A stretch of DNA of 64,000 nt from Candidatus Bathyarchaeia archaeon (GTDB taxonomy: Archaea; Thermoproteota; Bathyarchaeia; Bathyarchaeales; Bathycorpusculaceae). The stretch is from positions 293,118 to 357,117 of the forward strand of contig CP166960.1 in NCBI GenBank assembly GCA_041447175.1. The letters are read 5' to 3'. The notes beneath the pieces are model-generated. The model was given only the letters and a program-made list of their open reading frames with translations. It had not been told where the DNA came from and ran no database searches. The position numbers and the translations under genes were made by a program. Positions 43,285-51,914 of this stretch are shown in pieces. The first letter of the stretch is position 1. Each line of letters opens with the position of its first letter.

Positions 43285-46011
43285 TTATTTGCGTTTTCTA
43301 AGGAGCAACATTGCGACTGCAACGACTGCGATGACAATTACGATGCCTATTGCTACGTAGAGCGTTGTGTCAGGTGAGGAAACTGTTGGTTCTGGCGTCG
43401 GCGTCTCTGTTGGCTGGGGTGAAGGAGTTGCGGTGGAGGTTGGTTTGGCGGTTGGTGCAGGTGTTTGTGTGGGGGTTTCGGTTGGCGTGGATGTAGCTAC
43501 TGGTTCGGGTGTCGGAGTTGGGGTTTCGGTTGGCGTTGGTGTCGAAGTGGGCTCAGGTGATTGTTCCGTCGTAGCTGCCGTCATCAAACGTTCATCGCCG
43601 AAGCAGTATAAGTTCCAGTCGTAGCATCCGATGTACAGGAAACCGTTGTATGGTGTTGGTGCTGAGTGTGTCTGGCTCCCGAATTGGTCATAGTATGAAA
43701 GTTTGGCGCCTGTTTGGGCGTCTAGAACATATATCATTCGTGCTTCGTTAACGGTGTATATTCGACCATACGAGTAGGTCAGGCTCTGGGCAAGGTTCTC
43801 ACGATTTAAATATGTGTGCCAGAGGCGCGTTCCGTCCGTTGCGTTAAGACAGCTTACTCCGTAGTAATCATTTAGGTAGACTTTGCCGTATTTGCATATC
43901 ATGCTGCCCATTTGTGCCGCGCCGTTTGCTTGTTGTGGAGTTGATGGATTGTTCAATGCTTGATATGTCCATACTGTTGCGCCTGTTGAAGCGTTTAATG
44001 CATAGTTTAATCGGTATCCGTCACGTACAAACAGCAAATTTAAGTCAGGTGCCAGTGTCGGCGATGCCACTAGATACGGTCCAACTAAGGTGTAGTATGC
44101 TATGGTCGCATTCCAGATAATGTTTCCAGTTGCTGCTTCTAAGCAGTAAGCGCTGCCGTTTGGTTGAGTGCTTGAAGTTATGTAAACCGCGTTGTTGTAG
44201 ACAACAGGTGTTGCGAGTATGGATGCGCCTGTTTGGAACTTCCAACTAACTGCTCCGCTGTTGGCATCTATGCAATACAAATTGCCATCAAGTGCGCCCA
44301 CGTAAACCTTGTTTCCAACTACCACTGGAGAGCTTCGGAAGTCACTGCCGCCAAGTTGACTATTTGTTATGTTGCCCGCGTCCGTCTGCCAGATTTTGGT
44401 ACCTGTAGCAGCATTGAGGCAGTAAACGCTTCCATCGTCAGCTCCTGTATAAAGCATGCCGTTAACCACTGCTGGTGAAGACTTAACAGCGAAGTTTGTT
44501 TTGAACGCCCAAAGTTTACTACCAGTAGCCGCGTCTATAGCATAGATGTTTTTGTCAAAGCATCCAAAATAGCATATTCCGTTATCTAAGGTCGGATTTG
44601 ACACGATTGCGGCGCCTGCTTCAAATTTCCAGTTGAGCTTCAAATCTGTTGGTCCAGCGCCTTCAGCAGAATGTGCAGAATCTGATAGGAACATGGACCA
44701 ATCGTTAACTTGGCTACTTATGCACCATAATTCGCCAACAGTTAGGTCGTAGGAATATGTGTATTCTCCAGTTGGATTTGTTGGAACTGAAGTTGGGACC
44801 ACATAGAGGTTGCCATATGCGATGCACTGGTAATTCATGGGGTCGTCGTTTTGCATTGGAAGAGACCAGATAAGCTGCCCTGTGAAAGCATCATAACAGT
44901 TGAATTCGTCGTGACCATATTCTCCTGTAGCGGGGTCTCGGTAAACACTAGAACCCATCTCACAATAGACCTTGCCATCAGCAATAGAAAGAATACCCGA
45001 GTATCCAACGCCTGGTCCTTTTTGTCGCCAAATTAATTCACCCGTAGACGCGTTAACTGCGTATAAATATGCATCTTGGTTGTGCTCGTAGACTATCCCG
45101 TACGCGTAAGCTGTTGAAGAAGCCCACATGTTGTAGAATGAATGAGGGTTATAGGTCCAAAGTAGTTCACCATTGGTTGCGTTCCAAGCACGCATGTTAC
45201 CGTCGAGACCACCATGAAAGACTCTGCCTTCAGCGTAAGACATACCGTATATGAAATTGTTTACAGTCGTCGGTGTTTCCCATAGTAAATCTCCAGTCTT
45301 TGCATCACGACATCTTAAGAATGCATCAGAGCCGCCTATGAACACTTTTCCGTCACCGTAAACAGCATAACCCGAACCAATATCCACCTCACTTGCTACG
45401 CTCCATGCGAGTGTAGGGGGCTGAGAGGGGTCAGGAAGATTCCAGCCTGCGGTTGCATCGACGAACATTTTTAGTTCTGGAACGTAGCCAGCGCCGTTGA
45501 AAATCAGATATGGCACGCTAAAGCCTCGGGATCCAACCCAGACTACTGAGCCGTCGGAAATCTTGACGCATGTGTTGTAGATTACCATGTAGTTATCGTC
45601 GATTTTGGACATGCCAATACCCCAACCATATCTGAAAAGGTCACCGCCAACATTGTTCCGCCATACGACCTCGCCAGTTGTGCCGTTGATAGCTACGGTT
45701 CCGTCGCTGACAGCAGCAAATACTAATCCATTAAAAGCCACTAAGGGGCCTCTTATCCCAGGTACTGCACTCTTCCATTGTATTCCCGGTGAGCTTGGAG
45801 CGGGACCTGCACTGTAAAAAGAGCCGGTATTTGAACCACGAGCGGTTGGCCATTCATACTGAAGCAAGTTACTGTTTTCTGTTGAATTGGTGGTTTGTGT
45901 GTCGGCAGCTGCAATTGAAAAATTTGGGGTGACAGCAAAAGCTAAAGAAGCGATCAGCAAACATAGTGTAATTACCAAAGCTTTTTTCCGTATAGATTCA
46001 ATTTTTGTCAA
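43285..46011 (-). CDS. Giant secreted PQQ-like propeller protein, tail-anchored
   Basis: The protein has 908 aa from TTG 46011, preceded by GGAGA; the frame upstream to 46104 lies in the promoter. Signal peptide (about 5-35). Two propellers in a row: one at about 60-445 with a DWSMFLSDSAHSAEG linker, and one at about 470-830 (IYAIDAATGSKLW, SSPAVV, VYCLNAATGTKIW). Then a Thr/Pro repeat stalk (TPTPTETPTPTPEP-like), membrane helix and LLRKRK end. No PEF motif. Divergent from the TrmB gene. Confidence 0.85.
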   Translation of the reverse strand: MTKIESIRKKALVITLCLLIASLAFAVTPNFSIAAADTQTTNSTENSNLLQYEWPTARGSNTGSFYSAGPAPSSPGIQWKSAVPGIRGPLVAFNGLVFAAVSDGTVAINGTTGEVVWRNNVGGDLFRYGWGIGMSKIDDNYMVIYNTCVKISDGSVVWVGSRGFSVPYLIFNGAGYVPELKMFVDATAGWNLPDPSQPPTLAWSVASEVDIGSGYAVYGDGKVFIGGSDAFLRCRDAKTGDLLWETPTTVNNFIYGMSYAEGRVFHGGLDGNMRAWNATNGELLWTYNPHSFYNMWASSTAYAYGIVYEHNQDAYLYAVNASTGELIWRQKGPGVGYSGILSIADGKVYCEMGSSVYRDPATGEYGHDEFNCYDAFTGQLIWSLPMQNDDPMNYQCIAYGNLYVVPTSVPTNPTGEYTYSYDLTVGELWCISSQVNDWSMFLSDSAHSAEGAGPTDLKLNWKFEAGAAIVSNPTLDNGICYFGCFDKNIYAIDAATGSKLWAFKTNFAVKSSPAVVNGMLYTGADDGSVYCLNAATGTKIWQTDAGNITNSQLGGSDFRSSPVVVGNKVYVGALDGNLYCIDANSGAVSWKFQTGASILATPVVYNNAVYITSSTQPNGSAYCLEAATGNIIWNATIAYYTLVGPYLVASPTLAPDLNLLFVRDGYRLNYALNASTGATVWTYQALNNPSTPQQANGAAQMGSMICKYGKVYLNDYYGVSCLNATDGTRLWHTYLNRENLAQSLTYSYGRIYTVNEARMIYVLDAQTGAKLSYYDQFGSQTHSAPTPYNGFLYIGCYDWNLYCFGDERLMTAATTEQSPEPTSTPTPTETPTPTPEPVATSTPTETPTQTPAPTAKPTSTATPSPQPTETPTPEPTVSSPDTTLYVAIGIVIVIAVVAVAMLLLRKRK

Positions 46012-46143
46012 ATTTTTCTCTCCGTTTTCATTTCTTTTAGGTAGCAAAAAGTAGCTCATGAAAACTTTATAAAAAATTGTAAGAAAAAGTTTTTCATACC
46101 ACACAATTGTTGTATAAAATTCACAAATTTCTTATAAACAACT

Positions 46144-46164
46144 GTCTGAAAAAAAATTTCAGAC
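46144..46164. promoter_or_regulatory. Dyad GTCTGAAA-N5-TTTCAGAC
   Basis: A perfect 8-bp inverted repeat with an all-A spacer, between the divergent propeller and TrmB genes, about 17 bases upstream of the TrmB TATA (46181-46190, TAAATATAAA). Likely operator for the adjacent regulator. Confidence 0.5.
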
Positions 46165-46225
46165 AACTATTTTGTAAAAATAAATATAAAAATCAGCCCA
46201 CCTATAGAGAGGTGGAGATTCACGC

Positions 46226-47026
46226 ATGGAGAGAGAAAACACATCGGAAGATACTGCTGAAACGTTAGTTGATTTAGGGTTAACACCCGTACAGGCCAAG
46301 ATTCTTCTTGCTCTCAAAAGGTTTGATTATGCTGCTGTAAAAGAATTAGCAAACGTCACAGAACTTCACCGACAAGAGATTTACCCCGTGCTAAATGAAT
46401 TGCAACAACTCGGTTTAATCGAAAAAAAACTTGGAATACCAAACCAATACAAAGCAATGTCCTTGAGTAAAACTCTAAGAACCCTACTTGATCGTAAAAA
46501 CGCATGGATTGCTAAGTTACAAAAGACAACAACAGAATTAATCAAAACGGCAGATTTTGAAAAGGAAACAAAAACGTGCGACAGCAAAGATTATGATTTC
46601 ACATTAATCACGGGTATTGAAAGGTTTGGTCACGCATTAAAGGATTGGATAAAGACTGCACACACAATTGATGAAGTAGTTAAATACGATAGGTTTTCAT
46701 ATCAAATTGCCGAGCGCCTAAAAGCGTCATCCGAGTTTAGGTACCAGAAGGATGTAAAAATTAGGTTAGTGACTTGCACAAGAGTAGATGATGCAACAAA
46801 AGCGGAACTCAGAGAGAAAAATATTGAATTCCGCGTTGCCGAATTTGAAACTCCAGTGGATATTGCTATCTACAATGGGAAAAGAGCACATTTAGCCATT
46901 TACTCAGACAGAAATAATATTTTGCAGACTGAGGTGGCTGCGTTAACTTCAAACAATCCATGTTTTGTCCAAATGCTCCAAAACTATTTTGACGTATTAT
47001 GGAAGCATGCAAAGATACAAAAATGA
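46226..47026 (+). CDS. TrmB family transcriptional regulator
   Basis: The protein has 266 aa. N-terminal TrmB winged helix (about 8-85: LVDLGLTPVQAKILLALKRFDYAAVKELANVTELHRQEIYPVLNELQQLGLIEKK). A coiled segment follows, then a PLD-like effector half. TrmB proteins sense sugars or redox state in archaea. It is divergent from the 43285 surface propeller gene and may control it. TATA at 46181-46190 and GAGGTGGAG about nine bases before the ATG. Confidence 0.85.
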   Translation: MERENTSEDTAETLVDLGLTPVQAKILLALKRFDYAAVKELANVTELHRQEIYPVLNELQQLGLIEKKLGIPNQYKAMSLSKTLRTLLDRKNAWIAKLQKTTTELIKTADFEKETKTCDSKDYDFTLITGIERFGHALKDWIKTAHTIDEVVKYDRFSYQIAERLKASSEFRYQKDVKIRLVTCTRVDDATKAELREKNIEFRVAEFETPVDIAIYNGKRAHLAIYSDRNNILQTEVAALTSNNPCFVQMLQNYFDVLWKHAKIQK

Positions 47027-47241
47027 TACAAGCAAAAATGACGAAAAACCATTTTTAACCAATTATAACCATTTTTTGCCTGTTCTATCCTTTTCTAACC
47101 GCATGTTACGCCCAATTCAGACGCTGAAACACAAAAGCACCCCAAAATGGAGTTTTCAAAAAAAGAGGGGGTATAAACCAAAAATCGCACGTCAGTAGGT
47201 GTTTTCACATCAACCCATATTAACCTGCGCTGGAAATAATC
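47027..47241. other. 215-base intergenic region with TATA for trmY
   Basis: AACCATTTTT-type repeats follow the TrmB stop. GTATAAACC near 47171-47180 is a plausible TATA for the GTG at 47242. No small gene seen. Confidence 0.35.
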
Positions 47242-47859
47242 GTGACTGTGAAGCGCATGAGGGAATTTCTGATTTACTCACGCATGGGCAAAACCGACCC
47301 ACACTGGAAAAACCTCCACGACGCAGGACGACTCGACATAGTCTACGAATGCATAGTCGCAGGGCTTTTTCTCTCGCATGGCTTGCGCAGAGACGTGACC
47401 CTGCATGCAATCCTCAACGGCGCGCCTAATCCACCTCTGCACCTACAAATCAACGGCAAAGAACTCTTCGATGTCCGCACCGACATCGACACTTGGGACG
47501 CAATCCTGAAAAAAGCCCTTAGCGGCAAAACCCACCCCGGCGTGAAAACCGAAAAAGCAGGTTTTGAAGCTCTCCTGAAATCTAAAGCCGAAAACTGCCC
47601 TGTCTACATTCTTGAAGAAGGCGGAAAAAACGCTCACAACATAGAGTTTGCGGCAAACCCGCTTTTTGTTTTGGGGGACCATGTGGGTTTGCCTAAGAAG
47701 GCAGAAGCGTTTGCTTTGCGGTTTGGCGAAAAAATCAGTCTTGGAAAAACGCCGTATCTGGCGGCTTCATGTGTTAACGTGATTAACTATTTGTTGGATG
47801 TGCAGCAGAAGGAAAACAAAGTCCCGCCTCAAGAAGGCGAAGCTGGCTTCAAGTTTTAA
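47242..47859 (+). CDS. trmY: tRNA (pseudouridine-54 N1)-methyltransferase
   Basis: Methylates pseudouridine at position 54 of archaeal tRNA T-loops, giving m1Psi54. The protein has 205 aa. Opening MREFLIYSRMGKTDP, FLSHGLRRDV near 50, and the SPOUT-knot GDHVGLPKKAEAF near 150 are characteristic. Start GTG 47242 or ATG 47257 (MREFLIYS). Its 3' end overlaps thiL by 11 bases. The tRNA-Thr at 48967 lacks T54, so it cannot be a normal substrate. Confidence 0.9.
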   Translation: MTVKRMREFLIYSRMGKTDPHWKNLHDAGRLDIVYECIVAGLFLSHGLRRDVTLHAILNGAPNPPLHLQINGKELFDVRTDIDTWDAILKKALSGKTHPGVKTEKAGFEALLKSKAENCPVYILEEGGKNAHNIEFAANPLFVLGDHVGLPKKAEAFALRFGEKISLGKTPYLAASCVNVINYLLDVQQKENKVPPQEGEAGFKF

Positions 47860-48886
47860 AGTGTTCATACCCCTGTGCTTCGATTTTCGTTTTTTCTCCA
47901 TCACGGCAGAGCAGAACCTGATTGTTCGATGTTGCCTCTCCAATGCGTAAGAGTTTGCCGCCGACAGCCTCCACCGCCGCTTCTGCAGCAGCCCACATCT
48001 GAGGCTTAACTGTCAAAACCAGCTCGTACTCTTCCCCGCCATGTAAAGCCAAAGTTGCCGCATCTAACTCATTCAAGGCAGCAAACTGTCGTGCCTCATC
48101 CGCAACGGGCAGCTGGGAAACCACAAACCCGACCCCGCTTGCAGTAGCCAACTCATGCAGGCACCAAGCCAAGCCATCGCTGCTGTCCATGCATGCGGAA
48201 ACTGCCCCCGACGCGCGCAGCGCCCGTCCTTCCCGCAGGCGTGCATGAGGCAAACAAACTGCGTCAACAAGCGCTTTCCGTGACTCTTCGGGAACCTTAA
48301 CGCTTTTGCCTAAAAGCAGTTGTAGCCCAGCGGCGGAGCGCCCAAACTGCCCCGTCACCGCCAAAATGTCGCCTGCTTTTGCGCCGCGCCGCAGCATCAA
48401 GCCTTCCCGCTTGGAGGTGCCATAAACATGTACGCTAACGATAAGGTCACTGGTTTGGTTTGTGTCGCCGCCTACCACGTAAGCGCCGTATTCTCGTGCG
48501 CCTGCATTGAGCCCTTTTGCCAGCGCCTCCAAATCCGTTTGCCCCAAACCCGCAGGCAACCCCAACGAAACCATAACCGCCATAGGCTCGGCGCCTTTGG
48601 AGGCGAAGTCGCTTATGTTCATGACTACGGCTTTGCGGGTTGCTTGCCATAAACTCATGCCGCATGGGATATCTGTCTTGCCCACCAGCATGTCTGCCTT
48701 CAAAACCGCAACCTCACCTTTACCTAACGGTAAAGCAGAAACATCATCACCAAACGGAATCGCCACGTCAGGCATCGGCTCAAAGTGCTTTTGCATCAAC
48801 TCAATTATGGCGTGCTCACCTAACAACGCAGCAGTTTTGGGGGATTCGTGTTTCTTCATGTTGTTCTCATCTTTGATTGGAAGCAC
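47849..48886 (-). CDS. thiL: Thiamine-monophosphate kinase (ThiL/AIR-synthase superfamily)
   Basis: Makes thiamine diphosphate from thiamine phosphate and ATP. The protein has 345 aa. GEHAIIELM opening, IPFGDDVSAL (metal/ATP aspartates), MNISDFASKGAEP, VGGDTNQTSDLIVSV, VTGQFGRSAAGLQ, ACMDSSDGLAWCL and GGEEYELVLTV are the family motifs in order. GTG 48886 or ATG 48859 could be the start. The length and motifs fit ThiL, though related kinases of F420/folate paths exist. Confidence 0.85.
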   Translation of the reverse strand: MLPIKDENNMKKHESPKTAALLGEHAIIELMQKHFEPMPDVAIPFGDDVSALPLGKGEVAVLKADMLVGKTDIPCGMSLWQATRKAVVMNISDFASKGAEPMAVMVSLGLPAGLGQTDLEALAKGLNAGAREYGAYVVGGDTNQTSDLIVSVHVYGTSKREGLMLRRGAKAGDILAVTGQFGRSAAGLQLLLGKSVKVPEESRKALVDAVCLPHARLREGRALRASGAVSACMDSSDGLAWCLHELATASGVGFVVSQLPVADEARQFAALNELDAATLALHGGEEYELVLTVKPQMWAAAEAAVEAVGGKLLRIGEATSNNQVLLCRDGEKTKIEAQGYEHFKT

Positions 48887-48920
48887 AGGTTTTTAAGGTG
48901 ATTTGTACGGTGCCGCGGTT

Positions 48921-48932
48921 ACATTTAAAAAG
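48921..48932 (+). promoter_or_regulatory. TATA box of tRNA-Thr
   Basis: ACATTTAAAAAG centred about 40 bases before the mature tRNA 5' end, consistent with a short leader removed by RNase P. Confidence 0.5.
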
Positions 48933-48966
48933 TTCGTCACCATCACAATAAACGGCTGGCACAGAT

Positions 48967-49043
48967 GCCTCGATAGCTCAGCCCAGCAGAGCGGCTGCCT
49001 CGTAAGCAGCAGGCCGCGGGAGCAAAGCCCGCTCGGGGCTCCA
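48967..49043 (+). tRNA. tRNA-Thr (CGT) with altered D/T-loop elbow
   Basis: Acceptor GCCTCGA/TCGGGGC; D-stem GCTC/GAGC; anticodon stem GCTGC/GCAGC with loop CTCGTAA, anticodon CGT; T-stem GCGGG/CCCGC; discriminator T and encoded CCA. The T-loop is AGCAAAG instead of TTCxAxx, and the D-loop is AGCCCAGCA without GG. So T54, T55 and G18 are all replaced while C56, A58 and probably G19 remain. All stems are intact, which argues against simple decay. Confidence 0.8.
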
Positions 49044-49162
49044 TTTTACCCTTATTTTCATGTGTTTTTTCGTTGTACGTGTAGGCGGATAGGTTTATTG
49101 GGCATCGCGGTTGGCTGTTTTTTATGCTTTAATGGGAGAGGTTGCTTAGTTGCGTTTGTTTG

Positions 49163-49238
49163 GTGGGTTCGGGCTTTCTCGCAATACTCAGCTGCGTTGC
49201 CCATACAAGGGTTGCGAGCAAACCTTCGAGAAACCCAC
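49163..49238. repeat. Nested inverted repeats
   Basis: GTGGGTT (49163-49169) pairs with AACCCAC (49232-49238); inside it CTCGCAA (49178-49184) pairs with TTGCGAG (49212-49218). The nested 7-bp helices would fold as one long irregular hairpin. It is located after tRNA-Thr and just before the decayed zinc-ribbon gene. Confidence 0.45.
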
Positions 49239-49256
49239 TGTGTTAACTGACCGCTC

Positions 49257-49497
49257 CAAGGTGCCCCGCGAATCCTACTATGCCTGCCCATTTCTGCATG
49301 AGCAAAATTGAAATCGTACCGAAGGCACCCGCGTCGTCGAAGTAAAACCCGTAGATTACCCTGCCAAAGTTTACGATTCACCAGCTAAATGCGCCCACTT
49401 TTCAGGGTTGCTTGGCTCTGTTGGCTTGAGTGGTCCTTTGCCGGACGAATGCTTAGTTTTTCCCAAAATTTTACAGTGCGAAGCCCGTAAACGGTAA
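49257..49497 (+). pseudogene. Decayed zinc-ribbon-type gene with two frame breaks
   Basis: The + strand shows coding signal in pieces: KVPRESYYACPF in one frame, MSKIEIV in the next, then EGTRVVEVKPVDYPAKVY, AKCAHFSGLLGS and PDECLVFPKILQC back in the first frame, up to TAA 49495-49497. The pieces join to the known archaeal pattern CPxC ... CxH ... PDECLxCPKxxxC. One base too many near CCATTTCTG and one too few near GTACCGAAG would explain the breaks, and a Cys is replaced by Phe. A pseudogene or sequence errors. Confidence 0.45.
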
Positions 49498-49546
49498 CTT
49501 TAGGTTTGGGCTGCGCTCCAAAGAATGTTACTTTCTTCTTTTCCCG

Positions 49547-49885
49547 TTAGAGTTGGACTAGTATGTCTTGGTTTTCGACTTTGACTTGGTAGGTTTGTTT
49601 GTCTTGGATTTTTGGGTGAAACGGTCCCACTTTTGGCGGCGAAACGACCTTGCCTGTGGTTACGTCGAATTGGGCTCCATGGTTTGGGCAAGTAACAACG
49701 TTACCTTCCAGAGTGCCCCTTGAGAGGTCGCCGTTTTTATGTGTGCATCGCGCTCCGAGCGCATAAAAGTTGCCCGCTACGTTTGCAACCAAAACCTCTT
49801 GCCCTTGAAGGGTGAACTTTTTCATTTCACCAACAGGAATTTCGGATGTTTTAGCGACAATAATTTGCTCCAATACCTTCACCAA
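49547..49885 (-). CDS. Rieske-type [2Fe-2S] ferredoxin
   Basis: The protein has 112 aa and is soluble. Cluster ligands C47 and H49 (CTHKNGDLS), and C66 and H69 (CPNHGAQFD). This matches the small Rieske ferredoxins of dioxygenase or NirD-like type. It starts at TTG 49885. No oxygenase partner is adjacent. In an apparent anaerobe its role is probably simple electron carriage. Confidence 0.9.
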   Translation of the reverse strand: MVKVLEQIIVAKTSEIPVGEMKKFTLQGQEVLVANVAGNFYALGARCTHKNGDLSRGTLEGNVVTCPNHGAQFDVTTGKVVSPPKVGPFHPKIQDKQTYQVKVENQDILVQL

Positions 49886-50015
49886 CTAATTCTCAACAAG
49901 TAGTATTTTATTTTGGTTTCTTAAAAACAGGTTGGTAATGGTGGTTTTGATAGTTTTCTGAACCTTGAGCTTGACCTTTGGGAAGAGCTATTATACTTGT
50001 GTGATAATTTGAGCC

Positions 50016-50987
50016 GTGAGCGTGAACGTTGCTTTGGGTTCGGCTACCTTTGGTGTGTTTCTTCCTGCATACGCTTTTCAAAACCAAAACTTGAAGCCGT
50101 CCCAAACGCTGTTTAGCCGAATACTGGATGTTGTTTTGGAGTGTGAACGGTTAGGCTACGATTCAGTTTGGCTTGACGACCACCTCATGTACCGCAACAA
50201 CCCCCTGCTTGAATGCTGGACCACCCTCTCAGCGATAGCCGCCGCCACTAACCACCTCAGGCTGGGCACAATGGTTACCTGCAACGGCTTTCGCAACCCC
50301 GCTCTGCTAGCAAAGATGGCAGCAACCGTAGACGTAATCTCGGGCGGAAGGCTTGACTTCGGTGTCGGCGCAGGTGTCCAGCAGCAAGAACACGAAGCCT
50401 ACGGGTTCGCCTTCCCTACGACACCTCAACGTGTGGAACGGCTCGCTGAAACGCTGGAAATAGTTAAAGCCTTGTGGACTAAACCCGAAGTTACATTCGT
50501 GGGCAAGCATTTTCAGGTTGCGAACGCTGTGTGTGAACCCAAACCCTTGCAAATGCCCCATCCCCGCATCATTGTAGGTGGAGGTGGAGAAAAATATACG
50601 CTCAAAGTCACTGCCAAGTATGCTGACCGCTTAGACTTCGGCTACCAGCCCCTTGACCTGTACAAACATAAACTGCACGTTTTGGAAGCTTACTGCCAAG
50701 CCTTAGGCAGAAGCTTTGTTTCCTTAGAGAAATCATGCTGGCCCACTGGTCAGATAATCCTTTGCTCAAACCAAACTGAGCTTGACCACAAACTCCAAAA
50801 ACTAATGCCTGACGGTGTAAGTCGTAAGGCTTTTGAGAAATTCAGCTACGTTGGTACACCAGGTGGGGTTGGAGCTATGTTGCAGCCATACTTGGATTTG
50901 GGCGTAACGCATTTCATGTTGTTTTTCGGGGACTTGCCTGATTTGGGCAGTCTACGGCTTTTCGCGGAATCCGTTTCCGAAACTTAG
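50016..50987 (+). CDS. LLM-class (F420/flavin-dependent) oxidoreductase
   Basis: The protein has 323 aa. A bacterial luciferase-like TIM barrel: GYDSVWLDDHLM near 47-57, LRLGTMVTCNGFRNPALLAKMAATVDVISGGRLDFGVGAG (about 85-125, cofactor-phosphate region), HPRIIVGGGGEKY near 185. Archaeal members usually use F420. Substrate unknown. Start GTG 50016; a single gene. Confidence 0.85.
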   Translation: MSVNVALGSATFGVFLPAYAFQNQNLKPSQTLFSRILDVVLECERLGYDSVWLDDHLMYRNNPLLECWTTLSAIAAATNHLRLGTMVTCNGFRNPALLAKMAATVDVISGGRLDFGVGAGVQQQEHEAYGFAFPTTPQRVERLAETLEIVKALWTKPEVTFVGKHFQVANAVCEPKPLQMPHPRIIVGGGGEKYTLKVTAKYADRLDFGYQPLDLYKHKLHVLEAYCQALGRSFVSLEKSCWPTGQIILCSNQTELDHKLQKLMPDGVSRKAFEKFSYVGTPGGVGAMLQPYLDLGVTHFMLFFGDLPDLGSLRLFAESVSET

Positions 50988-51042
50988 CTTGTTTCCTCCG
51001 TATGGTCTATCCTTTTAAGCTTGAACAAGAACTACTTTCAGC

Positions 51043-51900
51043 GTGCCTGTGATGTTCTCGGCTGAAAAACCCCTTAACAAAGCTCTCTATATCTTTGGAG
51101 TAGCTGTGATTTTCGTGGCGGTTTATCTTCAATATTTTGTTCCATTGGGGCAAATCTCGGGTTACTTGGTAGTGTATGGCATACCCATTTTGGTTGTCAG
51201 TTTAATTTTTGGCAAACCGCTCCTGTCTAAAGCCGCCAAAAACAATCGGTTTGCCTTAAAAAACGGCTTGGGACTTTTTGGTGCCTTAACTTTGCTGGGA
51301 TTTGTTTTCTCGGTTATTGCTATGACAATTATTATGCAGTTTAACCCCAATGCTCTTGACTTGCTTAGCAAACCTAACCCTGTGCTTGAAGTTACCCCCA
51401 CTGAAGCTTGGGTTCTGATTGCAGTTTCCCTGCTCGTGGTGGGTCCAGCTGAGGAATACCTGTTTCGCGGCTTCATGTACGGCGGGCTTCTTAGCATCTT
51501 TAAGGGCAAACACTGGCTCCCTCTCGCAATCTTATCAAGCGTCATGTTTGCGGGTGTTCATGGTTATTACGCAGTCACCTACGAAGTTGCCAGTGTCATC
51601 CCCTTCATAACCCTCACCGCTTTCGGCGTTGCCATGGCGATAACTTATTACTGGTCAGGCGGAAACCTCTTGGCGCCTGCAATCATACACGGTTTATACG
51701 ATGCTACAGGCTTCTTGGGCGCAGCAACAAGCACGGAAGTAGGCTTAGCCGCCCGTTTCGCACTAATAGCAGTGGGTGCCATATTTGCAATTAACTACCT
51801 TGTACTCAAGAAAATCCGCATTGACCCCAACAAGTTCAAAGATGTTCCCGCCGAGTCCCCGCAACCAGTTGAGCCACAGAACCTGCCTGCCAACCCCTAA
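51043..51900 (+). CDS. CPBP-family intramembrane metalloprotease
   Basis: The protein has 285 aa and about eight membrane helices. Motif 1 E137-E138-xxx-R142 (PAEEYLFRG), motif 2 with a His (AGVHGYYA), motif 3 HGLYDA: the CAAX-protease and bacteriocin-processing (Rce1/Abi) signature. The tail is Pro-rich and cytoplasmic. Substrate unknown. It begins with a GTG ATG-type context, ATG at 51052 also possible. Confidence 0.85.
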   Translation: MPVMFSAEKPLNKALYIFGVAVIFVAVYLQYFVPLGQISGYLVVYGIPILVVSLIFGKPLLSKAAKNNRFALKNGLGLFGALTLLGFVFSVIAMTIIMQFNPNALDLLSKPNPVLEVTPTEAWVLIAVSLLVVGPAEEYLFRGFMYGGLLSIFKGKHWLPLAILSSVMFAGVHGYYAVTYEVASVIPFITLTAFGVAMAITYYWSGGNLLAPAIIHGLYDATGFLGAATSTEVGLAARFALIAVGAIFAINYLVLKKIRIDPNKFKDVPAESPQPVEPQNLPANP

Positions 51901-51914
51901 AGTCGGAGCACATC

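Noticed and set aside
46198-46215. Hairpin CCACCT-N6-AGGTGG that could hide the TrmB ribosome site
   Set aside because: The TATA at 46181-46190 predicts transcription from about 46211, so the left arm would not be in the mRNA.
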